Below are positions 63,986 through 64,000 of a stretch of 64,000 bases of DNA, one piece after another. Position 1 is the stretch's first letter. Each line of letters opens with the position of its first letter. The position numbers were made by a program, and so were the translations under genes. The DNA is from Bacteroidota bacterium (GTDB taxonomy: Bacteria; Bacteroidota; Rhodothermia; Rhodothermales; UBA10348): NCBI GenBank assembly GCA_029262855.1, contig JAJCYP010000050.1:1-64000 (forward strand). Direction: 5' to 3'. The notes below the pieces were generated by a model. It searched no databases. It was not told the DNA's origin and was given only the letters and a program-made list of their open reading frames with translations.

Positions 63986-64000
63986 ATGAGTGGATCTATT

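Noticed and set aside
1-64000. CRISPR arrays, insertion sequences, prophage or integrase genes
   Set aside because: No regularly spaced repeats, transposase or integrase motifs were found on either strand.

Overview
The window is an ordinary, gene-dense bacterial chromosome segment of high GC content. It has about 48 protein genes, two tRNA genes and few gaps. The probable source is a member of the FCB group, most likely a Rhodothermales-like (Rhodothermota/Bacteroidota) organism. The main clues are a C-terminal type IX secretion sorting domain at 49.6-51.1 kb, a BatA-type von Willebrand protein, and outer-membrane barrels and lipoproteins next to a LolC/E permease. No phage, insertion sequence or CRISPR array was seen.

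Layout. 0.1-4.1 kb (minus): hflX, a small membrane protein and a BatA/VWA protein. 4.2-9.6 kb (plus): uvrA and two GT4 glycosyltransferases. 9.5-15.3 kb: an RND/MMPL exporter, a MaoC hydratase, an M48 lipoprotein protease and recF. 15.4-19.8 kb (plus): murQ and mfd. 19.9-27.4 kb (minus): a WYL regulator, then the classical origin-linked set rpmH-rnpA-yidC-mnmE-mnmG-rsmG without dnaA; a perfect 16-bp parS sequence lies in the mnmG/rsmG overlap. 27.5-32.3 kb: tRNA-Gly(CCC), tRNA-Val(TAC), a hybrid sensor kinase with a degenerate receiver, and recJ.

32.3-45.6 kb is the most striking part, an apparently complete sulfide-to-sulfate system in two convergent operons. The plus operon carries two half-size YeeE/YedE sulfur transporters, a persulfide-dioxygenase-like protein with rhodanese domains, a SulP transporter, a Tat-lipoprotein HiPIP and a second SulP. 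The minus operon carries a fused ferredoxin/NrfD subunit (SoeB-SoeC like), a SoeA-like molybdoenzyme, a type II sulfide:quinone oxidoreductase and a TorD-like chaperone. The inferred route is sulfide to persulfide (SQR), persulfide to sulfite (dioxygenase), sulfite to sulfate (SoeABC) and export (SulP). Molybdenum-cofactor genes mobA (45.6 kb) and moeA (52.1 kb) lie nearby.

I found the same inverted-repeat sequence, close to ACTTGTCATTACAAGT, in front of both sulfur operons (32305, 45584) and, in a weaker form, in front of a HutC-type GntR regulator gene at 51.2-52.1 kb (52097). At two of the three it overlaps a recognisable promoter. This suggests a small, self-regulated regulon in which a UTRA-domain GntR protein represses sulfur oxidation. 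I know of no description of such a link.

46.3-51.1 kb holds a Nudix hydrolase, a secreted M14 peptidase and a secreted protein of three CBM2-like modules. 53.4-55.9 kb: pgi, then a 443-bp gene-free stretch that looks like a replication origin (DnaA-box-like sequences, a DnaA-trio-like run and an AT-rich tract), then a tandem universal stress protein. 55.9-63.9 kb: comEC, nusB, a PPP-family phosphatase, two outer-membrane proteins, ychF, a lipoprotein and a LolC/E permease.

Calls rest on reading motifs by eye. No database search, alignment score or skew computation was run.
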